Source of the DNA: Rhyacichthys aspro
Taxonomy: Eukaryota; Chordata; Actinopteri; Gobiiformes; Rhyacichthyidae
Direction of reading: 5' to 3'
DNA: 64,000 nt
Assembly: GCA_036850595.1 (NCBI GenBank)
Contig: CM072149.1
Coordinates: 1,278,001-1,342,000, forward strand
Under the pieces are notes generated by a model. The model was not told where the DNA came from. It was given only the letters and a program-made list of their open reading frames with translations, and did no database searches. The position numbers were made by a program, and so were the translations under genes. Position 1 is the first letter of the stretch, and the number at the start of each line of letters is the position of its first letter. Positions 34,801-46,514 of this stretch are shown one piece after another.

Positions 34801-35930
34801 AAGAGAGTGTAGATGAAGAATATACCTATAGACAGAGAATAGGTGAGGAATGAAAGCAGAGACAGAGAGAAGAATAGCCACAGACCATTCAACAGAAAGC
34901 ATTCCGTCAAACTGCAGTTTCATTTCTAGAATTTTTGTTTAAAGGTGATTATTCTTTCAAATCTATGACACCGCTTAGTTCTGCTTTTATTAAACAGCAA
35001 TGATATCATTTATCTGAAAGTAAAAGGTCACCATTTACACCTTTTTTACCTTTTCCTGGCCTTACAGGAAGTGTATTCTTTTCTGCAGGAAAAAGACAAG
35101 AAGTGTTTCTTTAAATTTGCTTTGTTAATGTAAAAATGGTGATTGTCGCTGCTTGAAATTCAGTGTCAAGCAGCCAAAATGTAGAACAGTTTAAATCAAA
35201 TTGAGTATTTAGTGAAAAGGCACAAATTTATGAATAATGAGAGCATAAATACCCCAAAACCAAACCTAAAGAATATATACTTTTCCATATATAAATGACA
35301 TCTTTACATATTTCAAATAACTTCTAAAGGATTTTTTTTTCTTTCTTTTGTGCAGCTTTTGATTTAAATAATTCAATTTGATTATTATCATTTGTCACAT
35401 TGAGTTCTAAACTTCTCCAAACTCCAATACATACTATTTTTCAAGATCCAACTTCAAAACAGATCTTCTTTTTTGTATAATTTTGACCAAGTTTTGCATT
35501 ACTTTATTTCTTGTAAGTGCAATGTCTCCATTTGTTGTAGCTAAGAAAACATGAAATCCCATCCTGAGAGAATAGGAACTTCTATAGCTACTTAAAAAAT
35601 AAAATAAGCATTTGGGAAACAGTGCTTTAGGTTGATACATGAGGCATGATCAAAATGACTCTGAAAGCAACATGCTGCATTTAGAACAAGTAAAGACTCA
35701 CCATTAAAAGCTTCCACTGCTCTATGCAACAAACTGTATTGTATGGCTCTGACTAATGGCTAATTGGTCCAAAGCTTATGACGCTGACGATCGGCAGAAG
35801 GTTCATATCAGTTAATGCTATAATCACTGTAACTGGTCAAGTGGCCTGCATGTGTGTGTTCATCACTGCCCATCCCTCGTCACTGGAAGATTAAAAATCG
35901 TCTATATTTTTCTTCCATGACACAGTAATA
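34801..35930. other. AT-rich non-coding interval
   Basis: No gene or recognised repeat. A T-run lies at 35332-35340. Confidence 0.5.
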
Positions 35931-36185
35931 AGTAATGTAAATGAGGAGGGGGCGTTGTGCTGTAATCACAGCTTACCCCTCTCTGGTTTGGAACGGCAGT
36001 GGCTGTAGCTCGGGCCTGATTCAGCGGCGCTCTGCTGTTCTTCGCTTTGCTCTGCGGAAGTCGTCTGCTGCTCCCTACAGTTTAAAGCCGGCTCCTGACT
36101 GTGCAGCGCCGCTCACTCACTGCTCACTCTGGAACTGTCAGACTCTGCCGCGTTCACTGGAGTCAGTGAAATGAGATGCAAAGTG
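35931..36185. other. Isolated GC-richer island
   Basis: A ~250-bp stretch clearly richer in GC and CpG (GGCGCTCTGC, TGCGGAAG, GCAGCGCCG, CCGCGTTC) than its AT-rich flanks. A 77-aa frame at 35941-36174 has no recognised family. It could be a CNE, a small promoter or an unannotated exon. Confidence 0.3.
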
Positions 36186-37577
36186 TAAAAATGGGTTTCA
36201 AGGTAAAAAGGATGCAACTTGTCGGGTTAAAAAAGTGAAAAGAATGGGATGCAATTTGCATTTAAATATGTTTCGTTTGAATTAATGATGAATTAATTGG
36301 AAGAACAATTTAATTTTTTAAAATAAATGTTATTTCTTTTTCAGCACTGATTTATATTTCCAGAAATCACAAGAAAATATAAAGACTATGTTTATCTGGG
36401 CTGGAGTTAAGCAGTGGTTAAAGTTGAAGAAGGGAAAAGGAAAGACGGATGAGGCTTGAGTTGGTCATTTATCACATTTTGCAATTTTGTTTTTCCGATT
36501 TTTATTTGTAATATTATTTTGTGATATTTTATGTGGCTATTTTTAAACATTTCTAGATATTTTACTCTCCTCATCATCATTTTATCGATTCATTTTTCTC
36601 ATGCTTTTCCACTTTGTCTACATTTGGTACCTGTCCCATACAAATGATCCATTATTTTATTAGTATTATACAATATTACAGTATTGACAAGTGATCATAA
36701 TCAATTGTAATTATTGGCATATTAATGTTAACCCTTTTATACACAACTTTGACACCGGAGAGATTTCCTTGTGATTGTAAATTGTTGTTCATTTATATTT
36801 TAGCTATTCCTCATAAAACATGTTTACTCAATGATTTCATTCAAATTTTAAAATCCGTCAATATCATCATCATTTATAATCTTTTATCTTACGTTGTAAG
36901 AAAAATACTTTTTATGTGTCCACCCCAAGTTTACACAAACATGGTTCAAAAAAGACCTCCATTCATTTCATTTCATTGGAACTCTTGTAGCCTTCAGACA
37001 CAGTTTATGTGATGATAACAACAACTATCTATATCTATAAATGTCATCCCTCAGGATAATTCATTTTAAAGTGCGATTCATTTTTGTGTAAATTTTTCTG
37101 AACCAAATGTTATCAAACAACGCAACCTTCTTTTACAGCATCAGCAGACATTTTTACTGTAACAAGAAGGCTATTTTTCCATCTATCATCAAACTGTGAC
37201 AATCTATTCAACAAAACAAACCCATTTTACTGGATGGGTGCATGTTGTTGTGTGTATATGTCTGTGAGTTTGTGTTTCTATATGCACTATTTGGTCTAAT
37301 TGGTTTACTCCCGCTGAAAAGTGTCAGGTGGACCTCTTTGGGGCCATGTTATTTGTGTTTTTGTCTGTGTTGCTAGAGTTTCTCTTGGTCCAATAGCTTC
37401 CTCTCACTGGACACACTTATGAAAAGGGGCCAGATGAACTGCTGAGTGTAAATTGCCCACAGGAGTGACTGTAAGAGTGAAGAAAGTCTGTCTCCGTTTG
37501 TGAGAAAATGGAGGTTCAATGCGTTGTTTTGTTTCGTTTTTTTATTGTTGTTTCAAACATTTGACATTTAAAAAAGT
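36186..37577. other. AT-rich non-coding interval
   Basis: No gene. A 95-aa AT-rich frame at 36725-37012 is Ile/Leu/Phe-rich by composition and not family-like. Confidence 0.5.
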
Positions 37578-37614
37578 GAAGAAGAAGAAGAAGAAGAAGA
37601 AGAAGAAGAAGAAG

Positions 37615-37644
<30 letters not shown>
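37578..37644. repeat. (GAA)n trinucleotide repeat
   Basis: About 22 uninterrupted GAA units, producing a polylysine frame. Purine-only on +, so able to form triplex DNA. Length is likely polymorphic. Confidence 0.98.
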
Positions 37645-37645
<1 letters not shown>

Positions 37646-37688
37646 GTGTAGGAACCAAAGGGTTAAAGTATAAAAGCCTTTTTATAAG

Positions 37689-37713
37689 CTTTTTTTTTTT
37701 TTTTTTTTTTTTT
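37689..37713. repeat. Poly-T tract
   Basis: About 25 T, 45 bp after the GAA array. Together they give a strand-asymmetric purine-then-pyrimidine arrangement. Confidence 0.95.
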
Positions 37714-38779
37714 CAATATGAATATCATTCTTTTTGAAAACACTGGATACATTTCACCAAATAAACTTTCCCCAAACCTCAGTTTTATCAACATCAAAAA
37801 TATGGATCCATTTTTTTTTTTTTTAATTATTATTACCGTTAAATCATAGAAGAACAGAACAGTATTAAGATCGAAAATATGGCACTACACATTTTATTGT
37901 TATTACTACTTGATTTCAGAAACTTTTTACTGGCAGCCGATATATTATACGAAACTTTATGTCCCGTGAGCTATTCTGACATCACTCTCATATCACTTTT
38001 CATTTTCAACATGTCTGTTTACAAAGCGCCCACAAAACGGCGATCACGACGGACTGTTGATTTATTCCCGAACTCTGCATACCCCTCTCTGGTCCCGTTG
38101 CCATAACCGGATGACATTTGTCTGCAACGTGTTTACGTCAACATTTAATTCCGGATCACGGATCTATGTTGTCATCCGCTGTTAGCATATGTTTGTATAG
38201 GACAATAAAAAAAAACCCAAAAATACATTTTCTTACCCAGTTGAATGCATTACAGAATATTAATGTGATCAATAATGAAATATAACTGGTCCTGCTGCTG
38301 TGGTATGGCCCTCAACTCAATTTGCATCAAACCACAGCATATTCTTAATAAAACTTCTGTAGTTTTTCGAAATTCTCACTATGTTTTGGGTAAAAACACT
38401 ATATAACAATATGAACGCTTGTTGCTGTTAGTCCTGTCATATATTTAAAAAGCATCCTCACATACAACCACTAAGCATGTGCACATGAGACTCGTCCTCC
38501 ATCTTGGTGATAAGGTGTCAGACTCATTTACTCATCACTGATACAAACACCATTATTAGACTGCAATTACATATTAGGACAATTAAAGCATATTCAAATA
38601 AGCACCACTGCGTCATCTGTTATGTCTGCTCCTAGTACTCGGGCTATTTACAGCATATGTCAACACAGCAGAACCATTTAATAAGATTCAGTGGCTGGGG
38701 TCTATTAGACTACTGCAGAATAATCAGTCTTATCAATGTAGATTATATTATATTTACAATCAAACACTAATCAAAAGGT
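37714..38779. other. AT-rich non-coding interval
   Basis: No gene or recognised repeat. Confidence 0.5.
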
Positions 38780-39215
38780 TTAAACATAAAAATCTTGTTT
38801 TTATGGCTCTTAAATGAATTGTAAATACTAGCATCTCCATTTACCTTCCATTAAGCACAAGCAACACCTACGAAATGAGAATTTTCACCGCGTATGTATT
38901 AACGAGACAGGCCCAAACTTAATAATCTATAATCTGCACAACAAACCGTATCTAGCGACGGAAAACAAGGTGGGTCTGAGAAGCTTTGACTTATCTGTTC
39001 TCGCCTTAAGTGTTCGAAGATAGACATAGTAAATAGAGATCTGCGATTGTGGCTCCGCTCTGCCATCCTTTTGCATAATCTGATTGGGCACGTTCCCCCA
39101 AATCGAGGGCAACACTGAAACAAAAGATCACCAATCAGATAGAAGGGGCTCCCAGTGAAGTTCTTGGCATGCTATGAATGCTTTGCCCTCTCATGTGTGC
39201 TAGTATCGAGCAGCG
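38780..39215. promoter_or_regulatory. CNE-like unique block
   Basis: Unique sequence with balanced composition around 38880-39200, including TTTTGCATAATCTGATTGGG near 39069 (octamer-like and CCAAT-type sites) and a second CCAATCAGATAG near 39131. Inferred from motifs only. Confidence 0.27.
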
Positions 39216-39854
39216 AGATTCCCCGTGTTGCTTTTATGTGTTAATCGTCACCGCTCAGTGAGACTATTGTGTTGTCTGCATCGCCGGGGGAGGAAACTGC
39301 AAAAAAAAAAGAAAAAAAAAAGAGGAGTTTATATGTGGAATGAAAGCGGGCTGCAAGACTGCCAGCACCGTTTCACACGAGCACAGAATCGCTTCATCCC
39401 CGAATGGATGAAGGTCCAAAAGTGCAATGAGGTGCTCTGCCGCCACAGACTTTTAACATGACGAAAAGAAATCACAGTTCATTCGTATATTTACAGCAGC
39501 CACGTGAGCTTAGGTTTAATCTAAGGGAACGTGCTGTCAGGTCTCACTCTGCCTCAGTCTTAAAAAAACGACATTTTTTCTTTCTTTTTTCTTTTTCATT
39601 GAATACAGGTACAAAAAATCCCAGGAAAAATCAATCTATATGATGCTGACATAAATAAACTCTAAATATAATATATGTACGTATACGCACAGTCCATTCC
39701 TAACACATGTGGTGATATTAAAGATTGCACTTTAATAAGAAACACAATACATTAAACACTTTTTCTTTCTTTTTTGGAAAGATATATAGTGTTTTGTGAT
39801 AGACACGGCTGCACAAACATAAAAAGGAACATACAGAAAGGAAAACTGGCCATA
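39216..39854. other. Non-coding interval
   Basis: A-rich tracts at 39300-39321 and T-rich tract at about 39575-39595. If the candidate minus-strand exon at 39855-40001 is real, this would be its 3' UTR; a minus-strand ATTAAA-type signal is at about 39731. Confidence 0.4.
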
Positions 39855-40001
39855 TTAGAGTGTCTTAGGCATTTCCTGTTTGGTCACAGAAGCTTCTATA
39901 GAGGACATTGTAGAAAACTCTGCTCCATTGCTGCTACTGTTGCAGTATAAGACGGAACATGCGCAGCCTGCTCCGCTGGGCTTGGATCTGAATCTTAATA
40001 T
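39855..40001 (-). CDS. Possible 3'-terminal coding exon
   Basis: On the minus strand an acceptor-like ATATAAACAAACAG (AG at 40003-40002) precedes a frame encoding ILRFRSKPSGAGCA..., ending TMSSIEASVTKQEMPKTL and a stop at 39857-39855. The end is Ser/Thr/Asn-rich and has no low-complexity bias. No family is recognised. The polypyrimidine tract is weak. The frame also stays open upstream to 40088, so the exon edge is a guess. If real, the remaining gene would lie toward higher coordinates. Confidence 0.15.
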   Translation of the reverse strand: MLRFRSKPSGAGCACSVLYCNSSSNGAEFSTMSSIEASVTKQEMPKTL

Positions 40002-41577
40002 CTGTTTGTTTATATGTGTGTGTATGTTGGAGTGTGCGTGAAGCAGATGCCATTCGCTTGAGCTCAGCCCACGTCCATTCGTCTTCAATCCGGAGCATTG
40101 TGAGGGGCCACGGGGATGACAGGACGCCCTGGTCGCAGGTCAGCCCATGTCCACGCTGCTCTCAATGTGTCGAGCAGCGAACATCTGCCCGAAAACACAC
40201 TCACGAGCGCGAGGCGACCACGTTAGTTCTCTTGCGCTCCGTCGTAATCTTAAACGTTTACTGTCAAATCAGTTACAGTTAAAATAAAGTAAAGGCGAAA
40301 ATAAATCTCAGTCAATGATAATGTTTTACAAATCGTCCAAAAAAAAGTCATTTTTTGGCCAAGTTGAGATACCTTACTCTACTCTCCTAACACTGCTGTT
40401 TCATTATGTATCATTGGCTGTGTCCTCAGCCTATCAGAGAGCTTTTAATTATTATTTTTTTCTATTAAAGTATGAATAAAAAGTTTTTATGTATGTGCTA
40501 AAAAAAATGTTTAAATTTTTTTCCCAAAAACTTTAAAATATGATTTAGGCAATTATGCTATTAGGCTAACGAAATAATGTCAGTTTGTTAAAAAAAAAAA
40601 AAAATCAGAATATCATGTGGATTTAGAAAAACAATTGTAAATCAGAAAATGTGCAATTGTTATTTAACTTTTTGGGGAAGTCACTAAGCAGTCCTGAGGT
40701 CAGTGTGGATCACTCTCAATGTAATCTGTCAAAATGAGGAACAGATACAAGACAAATAATAATATTTATTGTTGGTGAGTCAGCATTTAGTAACAAAACT
40801 TCTTTAAGAATTCGTCAAAAGAAGGTGAAGCTTTGGGTAAAACTTCTTGAATGTTGGACTGTGGCACTTCGAACAGTTCGGTTGAAAAAATTGCTGAACA
40901 ATCCGGACATTGTGTGTGTTTTAAGGACCACCCTCCTTCAGACAGATGCCATGTGTTGCTGCTGGGTGTCTGATTTCAAACCATGACCGTAGCTGATAAT
41001 ACTGCACAAAAGAAACCGGAACAAATTCGTCTGGTGTTGTTTGGATTTTGAATTTATTCATTACTGTTCCGTCCTAACCCTGTGTAACTTTGGTGGATAT
41101 CTGTATCAGCGTATTCTGTCAAAAAATGTAAAGTCAAATAATAAAGTAAGTGTTTATGTTAATTAAAGTGTCAAAGAGTGAGCACTTTACTAAAAATCTA
41201 AAAGAATACAGAATACAGTTGTGAATAAAATGCTGATCCTGGAACAGTTTTTCTCTCTCTCGGCTCTCTGCTCGTTTTAGAATCCAGAAGTCAGATGTGA
41301 TTCCGGCTCAACAAATAATAAATGTGGATACCATATGAGTTATTTCCTGACCACAGTACATCCTCAGGTGGAGACCGTATGTGGCTCTCTCAGCACAACT
41401 CAAAAATCTGTTTTTAATAATAATAATCTCTAAATTTCAAGCATATTGACAAGAACAGTGCAATTGTAGAAATGATTATCACTGGTGTTATTTATAGGTC
41501 AGGTAGTGACACATTTGGGGGGAATATAAGGATATTTTAAAGGTTTGTCTTCTATTTACGTGAACATTTTGCATTGT
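40002..41577. other. Non-coding interval
   Basis: GC-balanced up to about 40270, then AT-rich with A/T runs (40589-40603). No recognised gene. Confidence 0.45.
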
Positions 41578-41986
41578 CATGGGTTCTTATACATTTTCTA
41601 AGTTCAAATTCCAGCACTTTTCAAGCACTTTCAAGGTGTGTTTTCATGTTTTTTAAGCACCTTACAACTGTTTTTCTGATTTAAATCCCTTGTGAAAAGA
41701 CAAATTGTTTAAATTGTTAAGACACAGACAAGGCAAAATTAAACTTGTGTGATTAAAAGATGTTCATTTATTCAATGAAGTGTCCCTTTAAGTTTTGGTC
41801 TTTTTTTTTTTTTCTTTTTTTTTTGTAAGAAGAAAATGACTAAGATTGTGAATTATTATTAAAACAAAACAATCAGAATTTCAAGCACTTTTAAACACTT
41901 TTAAAGCAAAATTCAAGGACTTTTACAACCTTGAAAGATTAAAATTCAAGCATTTTCAAGGATTTCAAGCACCCGTACGAACCCTG
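41578..41986 (-). mobile_element. CTTGAA-rich DNA element, copy 1
   Basis: The ends are mirror-like: CATGGGTTCTTATAC at the left and GTACGAACCCTG at the right, a short terminal inverted repeat of CAGGGTTCGTA type. Inside the left end is AAATTCCAGCACTTTTCAAG and inside the right end is TTTCAAGCACCCGTACG. The reverse complement therefore has repeated CCTTGAAAGTGCTTGAA strings. Related copies lie at 46162-46514 and 50179-50565. There is no ORF, consistent with a non-autonomous DNA transposon; the superfamily is not assigned. Confidence 0.7.
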
Positions 41987-43936
41987 ATAATGAAAGCCAC
42001 AGGAGGCAGAGAAGCTGGAACTGCTGCACACAGGCTGAGAGCTGAGAAAACCTCTGCTGAAGATGTGCTAGAGCCACTGTAGAGACCTTCAGACATCATT
42101 CATCAAGCGGACTCATCCGATAAACCCGTCCAGGTCTGTGTTTTTGAGCATTTTGTCATTTTTTTTGCCCGCAACAGAAAAATGTAACAATATTGTTGTT
42201 AAAAGGTTGTGTAGAAAGAACTGCTTTTGCTGGAGGTTTGAGAGTTTGCATTTCCGAAGAAGTCTTTTTTGTCTTTTTCTGGGCTGCATTTTTTTTTTTT
42301 TTTACTCATTTCATTTTTTTTTTCAACGCAAGGAAGAGAAAGAGGACGGAGTTTCTGCCACGGTGCGATCGCTTCTTTTATTGACGTGGGAAGATACAGG
42401 AAACGAGCCGCTCTTACTCTTGCGTGTCGGGCCCGTCTGTTGGCGCGCAAATCCAAAACAATTTCAGATTTTGAGAAATACGGGGGCAGCTGGCGTTCCC
42501 ACAGCTCAGCCGGAATGAAGCGGCTAAACGGCTGCAACCCTATCTGCTCTGCACCTGGACGTGGCACTGCAGCCTGCACCTTTGACTCTGTGCATGTCTG
42601 TGTTCATGCGCAGAGCCGAGGGAAACTTTTACTAGGGAGAAATAACACCAGCACTTCACAAATGTGTCTTAAACCTGCTTTGTGCATCTTATTATTATTA
42701 TTATTTTGTGTACATTTGATTTTTTCTGTTTTGTAGTGATCTTTCATCCTCCAGTGATAGCTTTTTAACATGCTAGTAGAACAATAATGAACAAATCTGA
42801 AGTTATGCCTATATTCATGTTCCCTTTTTTGCCTTACATTTGTTTTAACCTTCTTTCTATTATCCCTTTATATTCAGTGGATTTTTATCAACAATATAAT
42901 GTCAAAATGGCTCTAATGTGTACAATATTTCAGTTAGTACTACTTCTACTACTTTGTTTCTTAGATTGCATCCTTTACTAACAATTATTTTCTAATCTTT
43001 TGTAAAATTTTTGTTTCTTTTTTTGCAATTTTGTTCATTCATTCATGGACAAGGAAAAATATTCCCATGAATTTTTTAAATTTTATTTGTGAGAGTCCAA
43101 TTTCAATACGCCCTCTGACCCATCTTTGGACCCCAACCCGCTGTTTGTGAAACAATGTATAGCAGCAAAGCCATAAATAGCTTCTTATCAACACTTTTTG
43201 TTACTTTATGCCAGACAAAACCTTCAGAATATTATAGAAAATATTCAAAAATGTATAGAAGTGTTTGTGTAGAAAGTTTCTGCGGTTCTCTGACGTGCAG
43301 TGTTCCTGTTTGAAATAACTGGGAAACATTTATTAAAATGCAGCTGCATGTTTTGTGCTCAATCTTCCCAGCAATCACAAATCTCTTCAGGAAACAGATC
43401 AGGGAGCACCTGTTGAGCTCAAATCTTTACGGCTTATTCTCAGATTCTATTTACTTTTTTTTCTTTCTTTTTTTTTTTCACCCTATCAAAAACATTAGTC
43501 AAGGTAAATACAACAAATTTAATCTATGTTCTCTTCAAGGATCCTTTCTATGTAATCATTTTATTGTTTTTTATTCCATGACTGATTTCTAATGGAACAC
43601 ATCAAAGACTTGTTGCTGCTTTTCTGTTTTATTGCTGTTTTTTTTTTTTTTCGTTTACCAAATGCACCATTTCAGATGTCATTTTCAACGTTAATAAAAT
43701 ACGAGATGCAGCCGTTAAAATAGCATTTCTGAATAGCTCTCACATGTGTTTCACTCTGAAGTCAATAAACGTTAATAAAGCCAGACTTCCTGGTTTTTAG
43801 TCTGAGTTGCAGAGGCTCACTTTCAGAGGTATGTGTTGTGTCAGAGCTGGCTGCAGGACGTATGTTGGGCTTGTGTTGAACACCTGACCCGGCTGGACCT
43901 GTGGTGAGCAGCAGCTGAACACGAGGCCGTCTGGAG
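41987..43936. other. Non-coding interval
   Basis: Poly-T tracts at 42289-42303 and 42313-42324, (TTA)n at 42690-42706, T-runs near 43455-43480 and 43637-43652. The 126-155-aa frames over 42138-42736 arise from these tracts plus a GC-richer stretch and have no recognised domain. No gene called. Confidence 0.45.
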
Positions 43937-43961
43937 GTGTGTGTGTGTGTGTGTGTGTGTT
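43937..43961. repeat. (GT)n microsatellite
   Basis: About 12 GT units followed by a TTGGGTGTTTGGGTGG stretch. Confidence 0.95.
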
Positions 43962-44374
43962 TGGGTGTTTGGGTGGTGGGGGACTCTACGAGGGGCTTGG
44001 CTGTATGTGCTTGGCCACTTGCCCCGGTCCCATTGACCAGACAGCTGAACCAGAGGGACTGAGGCAGGGAGGGGGAGACATGGCTGGGGCTTAATCCTCT
44101 GTTCCTCTTACAGTACTAGAACAACATCGGCTACACACACTCCTCTGAAATACTTTTCGTGTGTTCACTTAACTAAACTCATCACATTTTCGTTTTTTTT
44201 GTTTGTTTTTTTGGTCCTAAAATACTTTTTAGTCAAATGTTTGTAAAGTTTCCATTTGCAGTCAAATTTAAAAAGGTATATAATGTCATACAACAAAATC
44301 AAAGTTACCTACAGACGCTTATTTTGTTGCAAATGAATATGATTTTTTTTTGGGTTTAAGTCCATGTTATAAAT
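43962..44374. other. Non-coding interval
   Basis: Nothing recognisable. It ends with TTATAAAT (44367-44374), the left target duplication of copy F. Confidence 0.55.
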
Positions 44375-44868
44375 TACACATGTCAAACTCAAGGCCCGGG
44401 GGCCAAATGCGGCCCTTTGCAACATTTGATGTGGCCCTTCAATACATTTTTTTTTTTAGCACCACATTTTAACTGGATTTAAACAGCTTTATGATGGATT
44501 TGAATCAGATTAGATTTTTTATACAATCTTAAGCCATTTTTTGAGACTAAGATAATACACTAATTATTATTATCTAATCTACGTTAATAATAATCTGCTC
44601 AAATCTATATAAACCTGTTCAAATCAAAATAAAACCTGCTTAAATCCAAATAAAACCTGTTCAAATTAAACTTTAACCAGTTCAAATCTCAAAAACTCCT
44701 TAAATGGAGTAAAAATTGATGTTAAAAATAACATTTGTAAGACTTAAATGAAGATGAAACCTATCATTCAAAATTGAATAAAAGCTTCCAAATATCACCA
44801 TCTTTGGCCCCTGAAAGGATTCTTATTAACTATAGTGGCCCCTCACCACTTTGAGTTTGACACCACTG
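44375..44868 (+). mobile_element. Complete minisatellite-bearing hAT-like element (copy F, short array)
   Basis: Perfect 8-bp target duplication TTATAAAT at 44367-44374 and 44869-44876, fitting nTnnnnAn. The termini are TACACATGTCAAACTCAA and TTGAGTTTGACACCACTG, sharing the inverted core TGTCAAACTCAA. At 494 bp it is the most compact complete copy, with only about five degenerate array units (44586-44700). It defines the family's unique ends: the GGCCCGGGGGCCAAATGCG segment on the 5' side and TCTTTGGCCCCTGAAAGGA, GTGGCCCCTCACCACTT on the 3' side. No ORF. Confidence 0.95.
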
Positions 44869-44876
44869 TTATAAAT

Positions 44877-45662
44877 GGATAAAGCCTTCTGACATAGTAC
44901 AGTCTGAGTGCGTGTGCTTTCTGACAAAACATGAGCATGTGTCCGTGTTCGAGCCTTCTCATCTACGACTGCGAACATGTGACCGCTGTGTGGGGTCGGG
45001 GGTATGTATGGGTGGGGCTCCGAGTGCGTCCTGGGACAGTTCCAGCCAATCAGGTGCTAATGTGTGGGAAAAGAAGAGGGCTGCGCTGACAGATGGCCGA
45101 CTGACCTCAAACCTGTCTCCTGTGGGAGGGCCGGGCGGTCGGCAGATGACAGGTATTATTTCATAACCGATAGACTCACTTTCACACATGCACATGACAT
45201 CATTAGTGTTTCCCAGGGGGGTCAGGGTCCACGGGGGGGGTCAACCAATTCAACCTTCCAGTTCAATGCTGCGAGTCAAGTCCAAAAAGGTAAATAAAAA
45301 CACACAACAGTTCATTAAAACACTTTAAATGCAAATCAAACACTTTTAAATACAGATTAGATACAAGTTAGAGTTTGATTGAAACTTGTGGTGTCAAAAG
45401 TTTGATGTGAGTATATAAAAAAAACCCTTATGTACATTACAGCAGAAAAAACTGGCCTGATTATTACAGAAAAGACACATGTAGCCTACCATACATTATG
45501 ATGCATTCAAGTGCTCATAAAAAAGGCACAGTTTTTGCATCAAGAAAACATTTTTCTGACTTTATTGTGGTTATGTACTTGATGATAAAATCTGTAAATG
45601 AATCGTGGAGTAAAGTAGCATAGTTTATTTGCATTTAACGCTACAATCTCTTTTCTTTGCAC
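44877..45662. other. Non-coding interval
   Basis: GC-richer at 44900-45240 with G-runs (45217-45240), then AT-rich. No gene recognised. Confidence 0.45.
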
Positions 45663-45704
45663 AAAACCTGCTTGATATTGAACACCGAGATCAAAGCAGG
45701 TTTT
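45663..45704. repeat. Short inverted repeat
   Basis: AAAACCTGCTTGAT (45663-45676) pairs with ATCAAAGCAGGTTTT (45690-45704) with one bulge. Its AAAACCTG core resembles the minisatellite unit, which is probably coincidental. It lies 50 bp before a longer hairpin and may be part of the same small foldback element. Confidence 0.7.
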
Positions 45705-45749
45705 AAGGTAGGTCTACACAACCTACAAGCCTGCTTTTAAACAACTCTG

Positions 45750-45832
45750 TGTGAGGCATTTTATTAATTTAACAATTGCTGATTTTTTTTTAAATAAATC
45801 AGCAATTGTTAAATGAATAAAATAAGCATCAC
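45750..45832. repeat. Long near-perfect hairpin
   Basis: The arms ATTTAACAATTGCTGATTT (45767-45785) and AAATCAGCAATTGTTAAAT (45796-45814) are perfectly complementary over 19 bp around a 10-nt A/T loop. Pairing extends outward past one mismatch through TTATT/AATAA and, with a small bulge, to TGTGAGGC/GCATCACA, for roughly 35 bp. It could be the core of a small foldback transposon or a pre-miRNA-sized hairpin of about 80 nt. Confidence 0.85.
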
Positions 45833-46161
45833 ATCAAGCGCAAATAGGAAAAAACAAAGACAGAGGAACACAAAAGCATGTCTCTGCCCAGAAAATATAA
45901 ATATACGTATTATTAAGGTCGAGCTTAGTTAGTTTTGGTAGTTTAGAAGAAGGATGTAGGTAGTTTGTTTCTTTCCTACTAACTTTCTATGACAGTGACG
46001 ACAGTGGAAAGTAGCATCATGTGATCAAATTACATCAAGCAAGAAGCAACTGTACCAAATTATTCTGTTTCACAACATCCTTTTTAAACTATAAGCACAT
46101 TTGTCTTTGTTTTTTTGGGGGTTTTTTGGTCAGATTTGTTCATTTTTGGCCGATAAAGTCT
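45833..46161. other. AT-rich non-coding interval
   Basis: Nothing recognisable. Confidence 0.5.
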
Positions 46162-46514
46162 AATGTTTTCAAGGTTGTGAAAGTCCTTGAAGTGCTTGAA
46201 AGTGCTTGAAATTCGGATTGCCTCGCTTTAATAATAATTCACAATCTTACTGAGTCATTTTCTTCATTTTGCACGTAAAGAAAACAACAGTGCTTGTGTA
46301 AATTTACATCTTTTTGATCAGTTTCATTTTTGTTCCTTGTCTGTGCTCCAAGGATTTCCATAATTTAAACAATTTAAGTCTTTTTTTATGCCACAATGGA
46401 TTTAAATGAGAAAAACATACGGTATACATTTGTCAACATGTAAGGTGCTTGAAAAACATGAAAACACACCTTGAAAGTGCTTGAAAAGTGCTGGAATTTG
46501 AACTTAGAACCCTG
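46162..46514 (+). mobile_element. CTTGAA-rich DNA element, copy 2
   Basis: Begins within the family at AATGTTTTCAAGGTTGTGAA, passes GTCCTTGAAGTGCTTGAAAG, and ends AAAGTGCTTGAAAAGTGCTG then GAATTTGAACTTAGAACCCTG. It is opposite in orientation to copy 1 and lacks the 5' ~35 bp found in copy 3. The 3' end has the expected GAACCCTG terminus. Confidence 0.75.

Noticed and set aside
37519..37737. Polylysine ORF
   Set aside because: Translation of the GAA repeat and poly-T tract.
42000..42135. 5'-UTR-like exon ending in CCGTCCAG/GTCTGTG
   Set aside because: A donor-like match alone is not enough; no promoter elements or partner exons seen.
42269..42736. 155-aa ORF
   Set aside because: Starts in poly-T (Phe runs), has an antisense ORF of similar length and no domain; likely chance.
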